Positions 15,801-23,322 of a DNA stretch of 62,152 nucleotides are shown piece by piece (the stretch's first letter is position 1; every line of letters begins with the position of its first letter). This stretch comes from Streptomyces indicus (GTDB taxonomy: Bacteria; Actinomycetota; Actinomycetes; Streptomycetales; Streptomycetaceae), in the NCBI RefSeq assembly GCF_900100315.1, contig NZ_FNFF01000025.1, positions 1 through 62,152 of the forward strand, written 5' to 3'. The translations under genes and the position numbers were made by a program. The notes under the pieces are model-generated. The model was not told the DNA's origin and did not search any database. It worked only from the letters and a program-made list of their open reading frames with translations.

Positions 15801-17269
15801 TGACGCGCGGTCTCCACCTGTGTGCGTGCCGCCTCGGCCTGCGCGTCCTTCACTGCCTGGGCCCGGTCGGCCACATTCTGCTGGGCCTCGGCGAGCCGCT
15901 CCTGCGCGTTGCGGACCGTGTCAGAGCCCTCGACGCCGGCCTTGTTCGCCTTCGTCGTCTCGGTCTTCAGACGCTTCGTCTCGGTCGTCTGGTCCTTGAG
16001 GCGCTGCACCGCCTGGTCGTAGGCCAGGAGCGCCTTCTCGCGGTCCAGGCCGGAGGCGTTGGCGTTGTTGAGGACCGCGTCGCGCTGCGCGGTCGCCTCC
16101 TTGAGGGCGATCTCCGCATCCCGCTGGGAGAGCACGGAGTTCGCCAGCCGCGAGTTGAGATCCTCCAGTTCCAGCGCTGCCTGCTTGCGGGCGTCGCTGA
16201 GGTCTTCCTGGGCACGCCGAGCATCGCGCTGAGCGTCCGCGAGGGACCGCTCAGCGTCCTGCACCCGGCGCGCAGCCTCGGCGTTGCGCTGCGCTGCCTG
16301 CGCCACCGCATCCGCGGCAGCCTGCTTGGCCTGACCGACTGCACGCTGCGCCTGCGCGATCTGGCGGGCCCCGTTGCGTTCCGCCGCGGCCAGGGCCTGC
16401 TGAGCGGATGCCATCTGCAGGGCCTTCGACGCGCCCTGTGCGGCGGCTTGACTGCCGCGGAGCGTCGCGTTCGTCGACGCGTCCTGGGCGGCCTTCTGCG
16501 CCTGCATGACCTTGCCCATCTGCACGAACGCCGGGATACCGACGAGCGCGATGGAACCGATGCCGACCGCAGCAGCAGACGCCGCGGCAGCAATCGCGCC
16601 CAGCCCGGCCGCCACCACCGGCAGCACCGGGATGAGGGCCGGGCCGAACGTGATCGCAGCCGTGGACAGCAGGCGCAGGTTCGCCGCGGCGGAGCGGGTG
16701 TCGACGTCGACCTTCGCGGTCCGCCCATCCAGGCGGTTGATCTCCGCCCGGAGAGCTTCCAGTTCGGCGATGGCCTGCCCGGTGTCGACCCGGACGTTGA
16801 CGTCGGGGTGTTCCGCGCCGAGGCGACGCAGCTGCTGTTGCAGCCGCTCCACCTCGGCCAGGGCCGTACCGGCGTCGACGTCCACGCCGATCCGCTTGTT
16901 CGACAGCGTCTCCAGCCGGGCCCGCAATCGGGCCATGTCCGCGTTGAACCCGGTCTCATCGATCCGGACGTCCGCGCGCGGCAAGTTCTGCATCGCCGCC
17001 TGCACGCGCGACCGGAACGTCCGGCCGAACGCGCCACCGGCCTGCTCGCCGGAACGGGCCGCCTGCGGGGTAGCTGTACGGCCCCCGGTCGCGACACCGT
17101 TCCGGACAGCCTGCGCGATCTGCGTGGACACGTGACGGCCGATGATCCGGCCGATCTCGTCGCCGACCTGGTTCGCCGCCGGAACAAGGCTGGCCTGCAA
17201 CTGCGACCGGATTCCCCGGGTGTTGGGGATGACGTCGACCTCGACGGAGCCCACGCTGATCGCGGCCAC
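12824..17269 (-). CDS. Tail tape measure protein with C-terminal NlpC/P60-like domain
   Basis: 1481 residues, the longest gene. Order: N-terminal helices; hydrophobic segment ~195-245; long Ala/Gln coiled coil ~255-560; second hydrophobic segment ~745-800; eight Trp-rich repeats of the WLWTNAIKPAWDAI type, ~820-1015; and a C-terminal domain ~1275-1400 with KPYQWAGNGNPSWDCSGF, whose Cys resembles the catalytic Cys of NlpC/P60 peptidases. It sets tail length and is ejected with DNA; the peptidase-like domain would locally cut peptidoglycan. Confidence 0.9.
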   Translation of the reverse strand: MAAISVGSVEVDVIPNTRGIRSQLQASLVPAANQVGDEIGRIIGRHVSTQIAQAVRNGVATGGRTATPQAARSGEQAGGAFGRTFRSRVQAAMQNLPRADVRIDETGFNADMARLRARLETLSNKRIGVDVDAGTALAEVERLQQQLRRLGAEHPDVNVRVDTGQAIAELEALRAEINRLDGRTAKVDVDTRSAAANLRLLSTAAITFGPALIPVLPVVAAGLGAIAAAASAAAVGIGSIALVGIPAFVQMGKVMQAQKAAQDASTNATLRGSQAAAQGASKALQMASAQQALAAAERNGARQIAQAQRAVGQAKQAAADAVAQAAQRNAEAARRVQDAERSLADAQRDARRAQEDLSDARKQAALELEDLNSRLANSVLSQRDAEIALKEATAQRDAVLNNANASGLDREKALLAYDQAVQRLKDQTTETKRLKTETTKANKAGVEGSDTVRNAQERLAEAQQNVADRAQAVKDAQAEAARTQVETARQVAEAQQRVSEATENVAVAQQNAADAVASAQRQIEQASLSAAGGVDQAAIAQAKYEAELAKLTPSARETFEAFLDLRDAFSAWSRSLQPAVMPIFTRALEGLKNSLPGLTPFVLAAADAIGDLQDRASRGFKSPWWKEFKADLEGSVQPALIGLGVSFGNVFKGMAGILQAFFPHMDSISQRMQDITGRFASWGSSLKGSPEFERFLSYSAEHAPLLAETFGDIAGAFLDIGEALSPVSGPLLEVLGAMAQGVSSLATNVPELVIALWGLWAITRLWGLAMLIVNGALAAFNLISMAGPWGWIVLAIAAVVLGVIYLYRRFEWFRDGVQAVWTAIQDAAMWLWTNALQPAFGAISGALRAIGDWAMWLWTNAIKPAWDAIVLAGQILATTIVTLVFLPIYAVILLVGGIVTWLWENAIRPTFNAIADLAMWLWTNAINPAFTWIGDKALWLWNSAIKPAWRGIQEGAKWMWENVLRPVFRAFMDGLRELGRWGTWLWKNAIKPAWDGIVSAGKWAWDHGIRPIFNTVKDAVKAVGTAFGRAKDAIKTAWDKLIGIAKKPVEFVVNTVYNNGIRKVWNLVAGAFGAPKLDKVTFARGGIMPGYTPGRDVHKFVSPTGGALELSGGEAIMRPEFTRAVGSGFVGSMNQLARSGGTKRIRETLAPILGGNPRTPTDRSLRYARGGTFPVQSFADGGVFGWIKSAGAAVAGAGSAAWNKVKQAASWLKDTMEASARAGVENVVDPILKRFPGMDTGFGKMLRRIPTRIIDALFGYTKEADKRGAGGVGGPKIQKALNWAKTQHGKPYQWAGNGNPSWDCSGFMSAIESVIRGQKPHRRWATMAFRGKTAPPGWVRNGKSAFQIGITNAGVGHTAGTLGKTNVESRGGDGVVVGKKARGAMSAMFTDVYGFMPGKYDNGGMLQPGFNLAYNGTGRPEPVLTGRQWNNISTAANSGAHGGEFTGNLYLDSGEFLGVVRGELRERDRLLIEAVSARRYP

Positions 17270-17287
17270 GGCACCTCCTCCGTGGCG

Positions 17288-18042
17288 CTACGCGGCGCCT
17301 CCCTGCAACAGTTCGAACAGCCGGTTGGCGCTGTTCTCGTTGAGCTTCGGCTTCTTCTTGACCGGCGCGGCGCCGGGCCTGCGGATCGGCTCCGGAGCGT
17401 CGGGACGCTTGGACTTCTTCTCGATGTTCACGCAGAGCAGGGCCCACTCCACGCGGGCGACCCGGTCAGCGACGACCGCGACGAGCTGCTCGAGCTGAGA
17501 CCATCGGCCCTTCTCCGGCTCGCCCTTGACGGCCTGCTCCGCGAGTTCTGCGGGGTCCATCGAGTTCCGCAGCGCTGTCCACGTCGCGGACTCGGGCGGC
17601 AGGTGCTGGATCAGAACGCGCAGCCTGCGCCAGGTCATGAGCCCCCGGTGGACGTCGAGGACGTCGATCCCGAGGGCGAGAAGGTCGGCTTCTACCGCTT
17701 CCGCGTGCTCCGAGAGGACCGCGTGGGTCCACTGGATTTCCCCACCGACTCGCCGCTGATCCGGCCGGCGTCCGCGACGAACTTGCCGAAGCCGTCCATG
17801 TCGGGGTCGAGCTCCTGGAACAGCTCGAAGTCGTCGGGGTGCAGGACGGTTTCCATGAACCCGTCGATGTCACCGGTGTTGAGGGCGCGCAGCGCCGACG
17901 CGCGCCACCGCCCCGAGGGGACGCACCGGACGTCCTTGGTGACGCCGTCGTGGCCGGCGAGCGGCACGGTGACGTACTCCTGCTCGGCAGCTTCGGCTTC
18001 CTGGGCGGAGGCGGCTTCGATCTGCTTCTTCGTGGCGGGCAT
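17288..18042 (-). CDS. Tail assembly chaperone, full-length frameshift product (G-T fusion)
   Basis: The second frame is open upstream of its own ATG (17638), running through ...HAVLSEHAEAVEADLLALG into MTWRRLRVLIQHLP, so it is made as an extension of the first frame (17692-18042). A -1 shift near GTG GGG AAA (about 17730-17738) would join GESV to GEIQWTHAVLSEH. This is the conserved programmed frameshift of siphophage chaperones placed before the tape measure gene. The exact slip site is inferred. Confidence 0.75.
17692..18042 (-). CDS. Tail assembly chaperone, short product (G)
   Basis: 116 residues from ATG 18042 to TAG 17692. Acidic, with YVTVPLAGHDGVTKDVRCVP, FMETVLHPDDFELFQELDPD and ESVGKSSGPT at the end. 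It lies between the major tail gene and the tape measure gene and coats the tape measure protein during tail polymerisation. The last ~14 residues are read only in the unshifted product. Confidence 0.8.
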   Translation of the reverse strand: MPATKKQIEAASAQEAEAAEQEYVTVPLAGHDGVTKDVRCVPSGRWRASALRALNTGDIDGFMETVLHPDDFELFQELDPDMDGFGKFVADAGRISGESVGKSSGPTRSSRSTRKR

Positions 18043-18132
18043 AGCGCGGGCCTTTCAGTACGGGCGCGGGCGAACAAACGGGGGAAGGTGGACGGGCCGG
18101 GCCCGCGCCAGGGTGGCGGCCCGTCCACCAGC

Positions 18133-18720
18133 TCAGGACCCGGTGTAGGCCTCGGTCTCCGGGACACGGTCGAAGTGGTAGACGGTGTTGCCGGCGGTGT
18201 CCGGGTAGGCGGTGATCGTCCACTCGAAGCCGGCGACTTCGTCCTGCTTGTGCGTGACGTCCGAGCGTTCGGTGATCTCGCCCTCGGGCACATAGAAGCC
18301 GCGCTGGAACGTGTCGCCGTCGAGGACGACGAGCCAGAACGCGCGGCGGTCCGGGACCGGGGAGGCGGTCTCGGCGAACGTCGTCAGGCCGCTGGTCGGG
18401 GTCAGGTCCGCGGCATCGATGCGGTACTGAAGCGACTGCACGGTGGTGCGGCCGGTCTCCCACACCGTCAGGCCGAACGTCCGCAGCGACGAGGTGATGG
18501 TGGTGCGGATCGGGGCGGTGTAGCCCCACGGCGTGAAGGACTGGGAGTCCTCCTCGAAGCCCTGCACCAGGCCGTCGTCGCTGATGGCGCCGAGCGGCAG
18601 CCACGGCGACAGCGGCTGAATCTCCGGGTCGCCGGGTGAGGTGGTGCCGAGCGGTGCCACCCAGCCGCCGCCATTGGCGCCGACTTCCAGAAGGTCCGCC
18701 GCGCGGGTGATGTTGACCAT
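18133..18720 (-). CDS. Major tail protein
   Basis: 195 residues from ATG 18720. Beta-rich: GWVAPLGTTSPGDPEIQP, DDGLVQGFEEDSQSFTPWG, FVPEGEITERSDVTHKQDEV and EWTITAYPDTAGN, the pattern of Streptomyces and mycobacteriophage tail tube subunits. It sits between the tail terminator and the chaperones. A hairpin just upstream may adjust its high expression. Confidence 0.85.
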   Translation of the reverse strand: MVNITRAADLLEVGANGGGWVAPLGTTSPGDPEIQPLSPWLPLGAISDDGLVQGFEEDSQSFTPWGYTAPIRTTITSSLRTFGLTVWETGRTTVQSLQYRIDAADLTPTSGLTTFAETASPVPDRRAFWLVVLDGDTFQRGFYVPEGEITERSDVTHKQDEVAGFEWTITAYPDTAGNTVYHFDRVPETEAYTGS

Positions 18721-18742
18721 GAAGGGTCTCCAGACATGCGAA

Positions 18743-18763
18743 GACCCCGCGTGCGGCGGGGTC
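18743..18763 (-). terminator. Hairpin upstream of the major tail gene
   Basis: GACCCCGC (18743-18750) pairs with GCGGGGTC (18756-18763) around GTGCG; on the leftward transcript TCTTC follows. It lies in the 74-base gap before the major tail gene, so it may be a partial terminator or a 5' stabiliser for the downstream mRNA. Confidence 0.5.
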
Positions 18764-18794
18764 GGGTTATGGGGTCCGGCGCGGGCCCAGCCGG

Positions 18795-19193
18795 TCAGGA
18801 GACCGGGTGACAGAAAACCTCGTAGGTCGCTCCGACACGGCGCAGCGACGTGTTCTCGTAGGGACGGACAGCCGGACGGGAGATCGTCCCGGTACGGCCG
18901 AACACCGCGTTCGCGGTGGTGCTGCCCCGCAGCTGGGTCAGAACCCAGCCCCGGATTGAGGCAGCCAGGGCGACGGCTTCACCCCGGGTGCGGTGGTAGA
19001 CGTCGATGTCGACGAACGGCCGATCCAGACGGATGCCGTCATCGTCACCCCCGGCAACCTGCACTTGGACGGTGGGCAGTTCATTCGCGAGGTTGTTGTC
19101 GAGCTCGTCGCGCACCACAACGCCGTCGCCGAGGAACGCCCGCAAGGCGACCATCACCTCGAGCTCCACATCTACGGAGCCGACCGCGGCCAT
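18795..19193 (-). CDS. Tail terminator / completion protein
   Basis: 132 residues from ATG 19193, overlapping the upstream stop (TGATG). VELEVMVALRAFLGDGVVVRD, VTVQVQVAGGDDD and DIDVYHRTRGEAVALAASI fit the tail-terminator family, which caps the tail tube and joins it to the head. Position just before the major tail gene supports this. Confidence 0.7.
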   Translation of the reverse strand: MAAVGSVDVELEVMVALRAFLGDGVVVRDELDNNLANELPTVQVQVAGGDDDGIRLDRPFVDIDVYHRTRGEAVALAASIRGWVLTQLRGSTTANAVFGRTGTISRPAVRPYENTSLRRVGATYEVFCHPVS

Positions 19194-19519
19194 CAGTCGC
19201 CGCCCGCGGCAGCAGCCCGCAGCAGCACGTGATGGGCAGGGACACGTTCGGTGCCGTACTCGACCCAGCGCGCGTAGTACGACGTGTTGTACACCGTCGC
19301 GACAGCACGGTCCCGGCGCCGGCCACCGAGGCGAGTGCTGCTGACTTCCCAACTCGCCTTGTACTGGCCCGAATGCGGGTCGCCCGCCCCGCCGACCGGG
19401 GACAGGCCGACCGCGGTCGACTTGATCCGCTCCGCGCGGCGCACCAGATCCGCCCGGACCATCTCCGACTTGAGGAGCTGACCTACGCCTTTCCGCTTCA
19501 ACCGGAAACGTGCTGCCAT
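19193..19519 (-). CDS. HK97 gp10-like neck protein
   Basis: 108 residues. A basic N-terminus (RFRLKRKGVGQLLKSEMV), helix with RAERIKSTAVGLSPVG, then YKASWEVSSTRL and SYYARWVEYGTERVPAHHVL match the gp10 head-tail joining family. It precedes the tail terminator gene in the operon. Confidence 0.75.
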   Translation of the reverse strand: MAARFRLKRKGVGQLLKSEMVRADLVRRAERIKSTAVGLSPVGGAGDPHSGQYKASWEVSSTRLGGRRRDRAVATVYNTSYYARWVEYGTERVPAHHVLLRAAAAGGD

Positions 19520-19550
19520 ACCCTCAACTCCTCAACAACTAGGGGGACGT

Positions 19551-19874
19551 ATGGACGTCAAAGGGGTCCTTGGGCGCATCAGCTTCGACGGTGAATGGAT
19601 CACCATCACCAAGACACCGCACGGGCCGAAACCCGCGCCCGTCAGGATCCGCGCCGCAGATGTGACCGGCAGCCGCTTCAAGCCCGGCAACCGGCTCTTC
19701 CACGGATATGTGCAGTTCCTCATGCCCGACAGCCAGCCCGCACCGGAGAAGCCGACCGGATCGTGGGGCGGCGGACGGCCGCCGTATGAGGATCCATACA
19801 GCCTGTCCATCCCGCGCAGGAGCAACGAAGCGGCAGAGAGACTGATCGCCGCCGTCGAGCAGGCCCGCGGCTAG
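19551..19874 (+). CDS. Opposite-strand moron: DUF4429/PH-like small protein
   Basis: 107 residues from ATG 19551, ribosome site AGGGGGA. It is the only rightward gene inside the leftward late operon, so it must have its own promoter and can be expressed in the lysogen. LGRISFDGEWITITKTPHG, PVRIRAADVTGSRFKPG, HGYVQFLMPDSQP and ERLIAAVEQARG resemble the DUF4429 (bacterial PH-like) domain common in actinobacteria. Function is unknown; immunity, exclusion or host modulation are possible. Confidence 0.7.
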   Translation: MDVKGVLGRISFDGEWITITKTPHGPKPAPVRIRAADVTGSRFKPGNRLFHGYVQFLMPDSQPAPEKPTGSWGGGRPPYEDPYSLSIPRRSNEAAERLIAAVEQARG

Positions 19875-20233
19875 CCGGTCACCCGGTCTGCCGCGAACTG
19901 CACCACACCACGCAAACCGGTGAAGGGGTTACGGCCCCAGTCACCCGGCTCGCCGGTGATGTCGCAGACCACGCCCCGGATACGGGCCTTGTCCGTCGTC
20001 CGGATCCGGGTGCCCGCAGGCGCGTACACCGTCCAACCGACGATCACCGTGTCCCGGGCCTGCTGCTGCGAACCGCCCACCGACGGAGTCTGCTCCCGCG
20101 GCGTCACCACGCAGCCGGGCACGTCGAACGACTCATCTGGACCGGGCAGCGGCTGCCCGCGCGGATCCCGGCCAGGAGAAGGACCGATGCGCAGGATCCG
20201 CACCGTCTCCCCGACCGGATACGGGGCGGGCAC
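19871..20233 (-). CDS. Head closure / connector protein
   Basis: 120 residues. GETVRILRIGPSP, FDVPGCVVTPRE and DTVIVGWTVYAPAGTRIRTT followed by GLRGVVQFAADRV resemble head-completion (head-tail stopper) proteins. It follows the adaptor gene and overlaps the end of the opposite-strand moron by four bases. Confidence 0.65.
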   Translation of the reverse strand: MPAPYPVGETVRILRIGPSPGRDPRGQPLPGPDESFDVPGCVVTPREQTPSVGGSQQQARDTVIVGWTVYAPAGTRIRTTDKARIRGVVCDITGEPGDWGRNPFTGLRGVVQFAADRVTG

Positions 20234-20650
20234 CTACACCCACCCCCAGCCCGGCTCGTAATCGCCCGGCGGACCGTAATCGTCATCGACCGGATAGGTC
20301 GGCGACGGGTCCGCTGTGGCCGGTGTCGGGTCCACCGTGAAGGCGCCCCCGCGGCCAGCCAGGGACTTGAGGGCGGTCTTGTCGGCCTTCGTCAGATACA
20401 GGCCGCCCGAACCGGACGGCCGCTGTACCGACATGGGGCCGATCGTCTCGTAGGACACCTGCTGCGGGTTCACGTAGGCGCGGCCGGCCACCGACAGCAC
20501 CACAGCGTCAGCACCCTCCGGCAGCGGCTTGACGACCGTCTGCGCCAGCGAAATCGCCTTGGTGATCAGCAGTTCCGCGCGGTCTCCGTTGATCTCCGTC
20601 AGGTCCAGGTACAGGGCCAGTTCCTCGGCCGTCGGTGCCACGAACGCCAC
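20234..20650 (-). CDS. Head-tail adaptor protein
   Basis: 138 residues. VAPTAEELALYLDL and INGDRAELLITKAISLAQTV followed by VLSVAGRAYVNPQQVSYETI with GLYLTKADKTALKSL fits the gp6/gp15-like adaptor family that binds the portal ring. Its stop is one base from the next start. Confidence 0.75.
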   Translation of the reverse strand: MAFVAPTAEELALYLDLTEINGDRAELLITKAISLAQTVVKPLPEGADAVVLSVAGRAYVNPQQVSYETIGPMSVQRPSGSGGLYLTKADKTALKSLAGRGGAFTVDPTPATADPSPTYPVDDDYGPPGDYEPGWGWV

Positions 20651-20659
20651 GATGACCTC

Positions 20660-21691
20660 CTAGGCCAGAGCCTCCACGGCATCACACCAGGCGGCCAGTT
20701 CGGCAGTCGGATTGAGCTCGATGCTGCGAGCCCTGGCCCGCTTCGACGCCAGCCGGTACTCCGCAGGCGCCAGGAGCTTGCCCAATACCGCCTCGTACCC
20801 GGCGACGTCGTTGCGGTCGACGAACACACCGGCCTCGCCCAGGGACTCGCACAGCCCCGGAGTGGGGTGAGCCACCACCGGAATGCCGCTCGCAAGCGCC
20901 TCAACTCCGGCACGGCCCCACGACTCATACGAGGACGGCATCAGCAGCACCTTCGTGCGGCCGTACACCTTCTCCCGCATGTCCTCGCCGCGCACATGCT
21001 CGACGACCTCGACGTTCGGGAGATCCGGCAGGATCTGCTCGCCGTAGGCGCCGCGCACGGCCAGGAACTGCTGCTCCGGCATACGACGAGCCAGCTCGGC
21101 GAAGACCTTGCCGCCCTTCTCCGCGTTGCAGTTGATCAGCGTGATCGCCTGGCCGGGCCGCGTGGCGTACTCGTCGGCGAACACCGGCGGACGCACGATC
21201 AACTCGGCACCCGGACGCACGGCCTTCGGATACTCGGCGAAGAACAACTCCGCCTCGGCGCGCATCCACTGCGAGTTGTAGACCGCCAGCGCAGTACCGC
21301 CCGCCGCCGCATCCCGGAACGTCGGCCGATGCGTGTTATGGCAGATCACCACCACCGGCTTGCCGTAGCCACGGGCCAGCGCCGCGGTCGACGGCACGCA
21401 CTCCAGATGCGAGACGAGAACGTCCGCCTTACGGACCGCCGAGGGGAAGTCCAGGCGGGCCTCAAGCGGCACCACGCGGATGCCCCGGTAGTCGTAGACC
21501 TTGCTGGCCTTGCCGTACCGGGACAACCACACCTGCACGTCGTGCCCGCGCTCCACCAACGGCCGCAGCATCGACACGAGCATGTGCTCAGCACCCGCGT
21601 TGTGCTCCGGCGGCATCGCATGAACGCGGGCCACAATCTGCAGGGGCTTGGCTGCCCCGCCCGGCGCGGAAGCCGGGACAGCCCTCGCCAT
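20660..21691 (-). CDS. Glycosyltransferase, GT4-like, within the capsid operon
   Basis: 343 residues; its start codon overlaps the capsid stop by one base. GT-B fold features: QIVARVHAMPPEHNAGAEHM near the N-terminus, VLVSHLECVPS, ITLINCNAEKGGKVFAELAR at the domain junction, and SYESWGRAGVEALASGIPVV with the GT4 acidic residues (~255-280). It would move a sugar from a nucleotide donor. Placement between capsid and adaptor genes suggests glycosylation of virion proteins; modifying host polymers is an alternative. Confidence 0.85.
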   Translation of the reverse strand: MARAVPASAPGGAAKPLQIVARVHAMPPEHNAGAEHMLVSMLRPLVERGHDVQVWLSRYGKASKVYDYRGIRVVPLEARLDFPSAVRKADVLVSHLECVPSTAALARGYGKPVVVICHNTHRPTFRDAAAGGTALAVYNSQWMRAEAELFFAEYPKAVRPGAELIVRPPVFADEYATRPGQAITLINCNAEKGGKVFAELARRMPEQQFLAVRGAYGEQILPDLPNVEVVEHVRGEDMREKVYGRTKVLLMPSSYESWGRAGVEALASGIPVVAHPTPGLCESLGEAGVFVDRNDVAGYEAVLGKLLAPAEYRLASKRARARSIELNPTAELAAWCDAVEALA

Positions 21692-22647
21692 CAGGAACCG
21701 CTCGGGGTGCCGGTGAACTTCACGAACGCCTCCGCGTCGCCGAGGACGAACCCGTAGTGCGCCTCCGCCAGGAGAAGGACCAGGTTCTCCTGGAACGCGC
21801 TGTGCACGCCGCCGTCCTCGTCGATGTACGTCGCCTCACGCGACAGCTTCACCGAGATGTCCATGCCGACACCGAACGCCGCCTGCGACCAGTCGCCACC
21901 CACCGCACGCAGGCCAGAGTCCACCGAAGTCGACTGGCGGCGCAGCTTCCCGGACACCGACCGCGAGTACGCGAGCGGCTCACCGATCAGCTCGCCAGCC
22001 AGCGCCGTGCCAGTCCCGGACGTCTCCCGGGTCGCCACGAACAGCGGCTCGCCCGTCGTGGAGGTCGCGGCGAGGAGCTTCGGCTTCAGCCGGTTATCGG
22101 CGACCGTGCCCGTGTAGTCCCAGTCGTCGTCAATGACGACGTCCATGCCCTTCACGAAGTCACCCCAGATACCGCCCTGGTTCTGGGCGGTCGTACCGAG
22201 GCTGACAGCCTTCGTCGTCGCCGCCAGATAGTCGGCGAACGGCCCCGAGCCGCCCTTCATGTTCTTGCCGTGGATCGTGGCCATGTCGAAGGCCCTGGCG
22301 AACGCGGTCGGTAGATCCTGCTGAAGCTGCGTCCACAGGCCGGCCGCGTTGGAGTTCGCGACCTCCATCGACACCGGGATGAGGACGGCGATCTTCTTGC
22401 CGCTCATCTGCTTGACCTCGACACCGCCCGAGCTCAGCGGCTTGCGCCCGCCCTCAGACACCCAGTCCGCGGTGGGCACATCGAGCGGCACCGGCACCGC
22501 GGTATTCGCCGTCATCGACAGCGGCACACGCCGCGCCAGCGACATGACCGCGGAGCCTTCCACGGACTTCTCGAAGATGGGCGCGACCAGCGTCTCCGGA
22601 AGAAAGACGGGGTCAACAGCGGACAGCTTGATGGGATTCGTCGCCAT
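21691..22647 (-). CDS. Major capsid protein, HK97 fold
   Basis: 318 residues. VDPVFLPETLVAPIFEKSVE, SVEVKQMSGKKIAVLIPVSM, WTQLQQDLPTAFARAFDMAT and SVKLSREATYIDEDGG follow the HK97 E-loop, spine-helix and P-domain order. No N-terminal delta domain is seen; a separate scaffold gene is adjacent instead. It assembles the icosahedral head. Confidence 0.9.
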   Translation of the reverse strand: MATNPIKLSAVDPVFLPETLVAPIFEKSVEGSAVMSLARRVPLSMTANTAVPVPLDVPTADWVSEGGRKPLSSGGVEVKQMSGKKIAVLIPVSMEVANSNAAGLWTQLQQDLPTAFARAFDMATIHGKNMKGGSGPFADYLAATTKAVSLGTTAQNQGGIWGDFVKGMDVVIDDDWDYTGTVADNRLKPKLLAATSTTGEPLFVATRETSGTGTALAGELIGEPLAYSRSVSGKLRRQSTSVDSGLRAVGGDWSQAAFGVGMDISVKLSREATYIDEDGGVHSAFQENLVLLLAEAHYGFVLGDAEAFVKFTGTPSGS

Positions 22648-22662
22648 CGGGGACTACCTCTC

Positions 22663-23262
22663 TCAGTGGCCCCGTGCGAGGCCCTGCTTCATGAAGTCGG
22701 CGAACACGTCCGCCGGATCGTTGGGGGTTCTGTTGCCGTTGCCCGAAGAGCCCTGCGAGCGATCCGGTCGCGGAGGTCGCGGGGAGGTATCGGCCGGCTT
22801 TCCGAGATGCGGCTTGCGCTTCAGCAGGTCCGTCAGGTCCTGCTTGATCGCTGCCGTGTCGACGTCGCCCTCGTCATCGACGTAGGCGCTGAGATCGAGA
22901 AAGGCGTGCGCGTCCTCCGGATCGGCGAACTCCGCCGCCGCCAGAGCCTTCACCTCGGAGCGCACGGCCCGCTGCTGCAGCGCCTGGATACGTTCCGTCG
23001 AGGCCGTGAGCTGCTCGGCGAGCCGCTCCTGCTCCGACTTCTGCGCCTCCTCCAGCTCCTTCGCCTTACGGGCGAGAGGCTCCAGCTCCTTGTTCTTGGA
23101 GCGGTAGTTCGCGCTCTCCCGACGCAGCTTCTCGATCTCCTTGCGGGCGGCCTCGGGGTCCGCCCACGGGTCCGTCAGCTTCTGCTCCGCCTCCGGGGCG
23201 GCCTCAGACTCCGGCGTCTTCTGCTGCTCGACCTGCTCGGCCGGCACCTCGTTCTCGGGCAT
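22663..23262 (-). CDS. Capsid scaffolding protein
   Basis: 199 residues from ATG 23262. Acidic N-terminus, a central coiled coil (EKLRRESANYRSKNKELEPL, ELEEAQKSEQERLAEQL), a Pro/Arg-rich linker and a short C-terminal capsid-binding-like helix (DVFADFMKQGLARGH). The gene directly before the capsid gene is the standard scaffold position. Confidence 0.8.
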   Translation of the reverse strand: MPENEVPAEQVEQQKTPESEAAPEAEQKLTDPWADPEAARKEIEKLRRESANYRSKNKELEPLARKAKELEEAQKSEQERLAEQLTASTERIQALQQRAVRSEVKALAAAEFADPEDAHAFLDLSAYVDDEGDVDTAAIKQDLTDLLKRKPHLGKPADTSPRPPRPDRSQGSSGNGNRTPNDPADVFADFMKQGLARGH

Positions 23263-23322
23263 GGCTAGGTGGCCCTCCAGGGGCTGAGAAAGGCCGCCAC
23301 CAGGGCAGCCGAAAGGGGTTGG

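Noticed and set aside
22666..23268. Rightward 200-residue frame opposite the scaffold gene
   Set aside because: Leu/Arg-rich shadow of the coiled-coil scaffold coding strand with no ribosome site.
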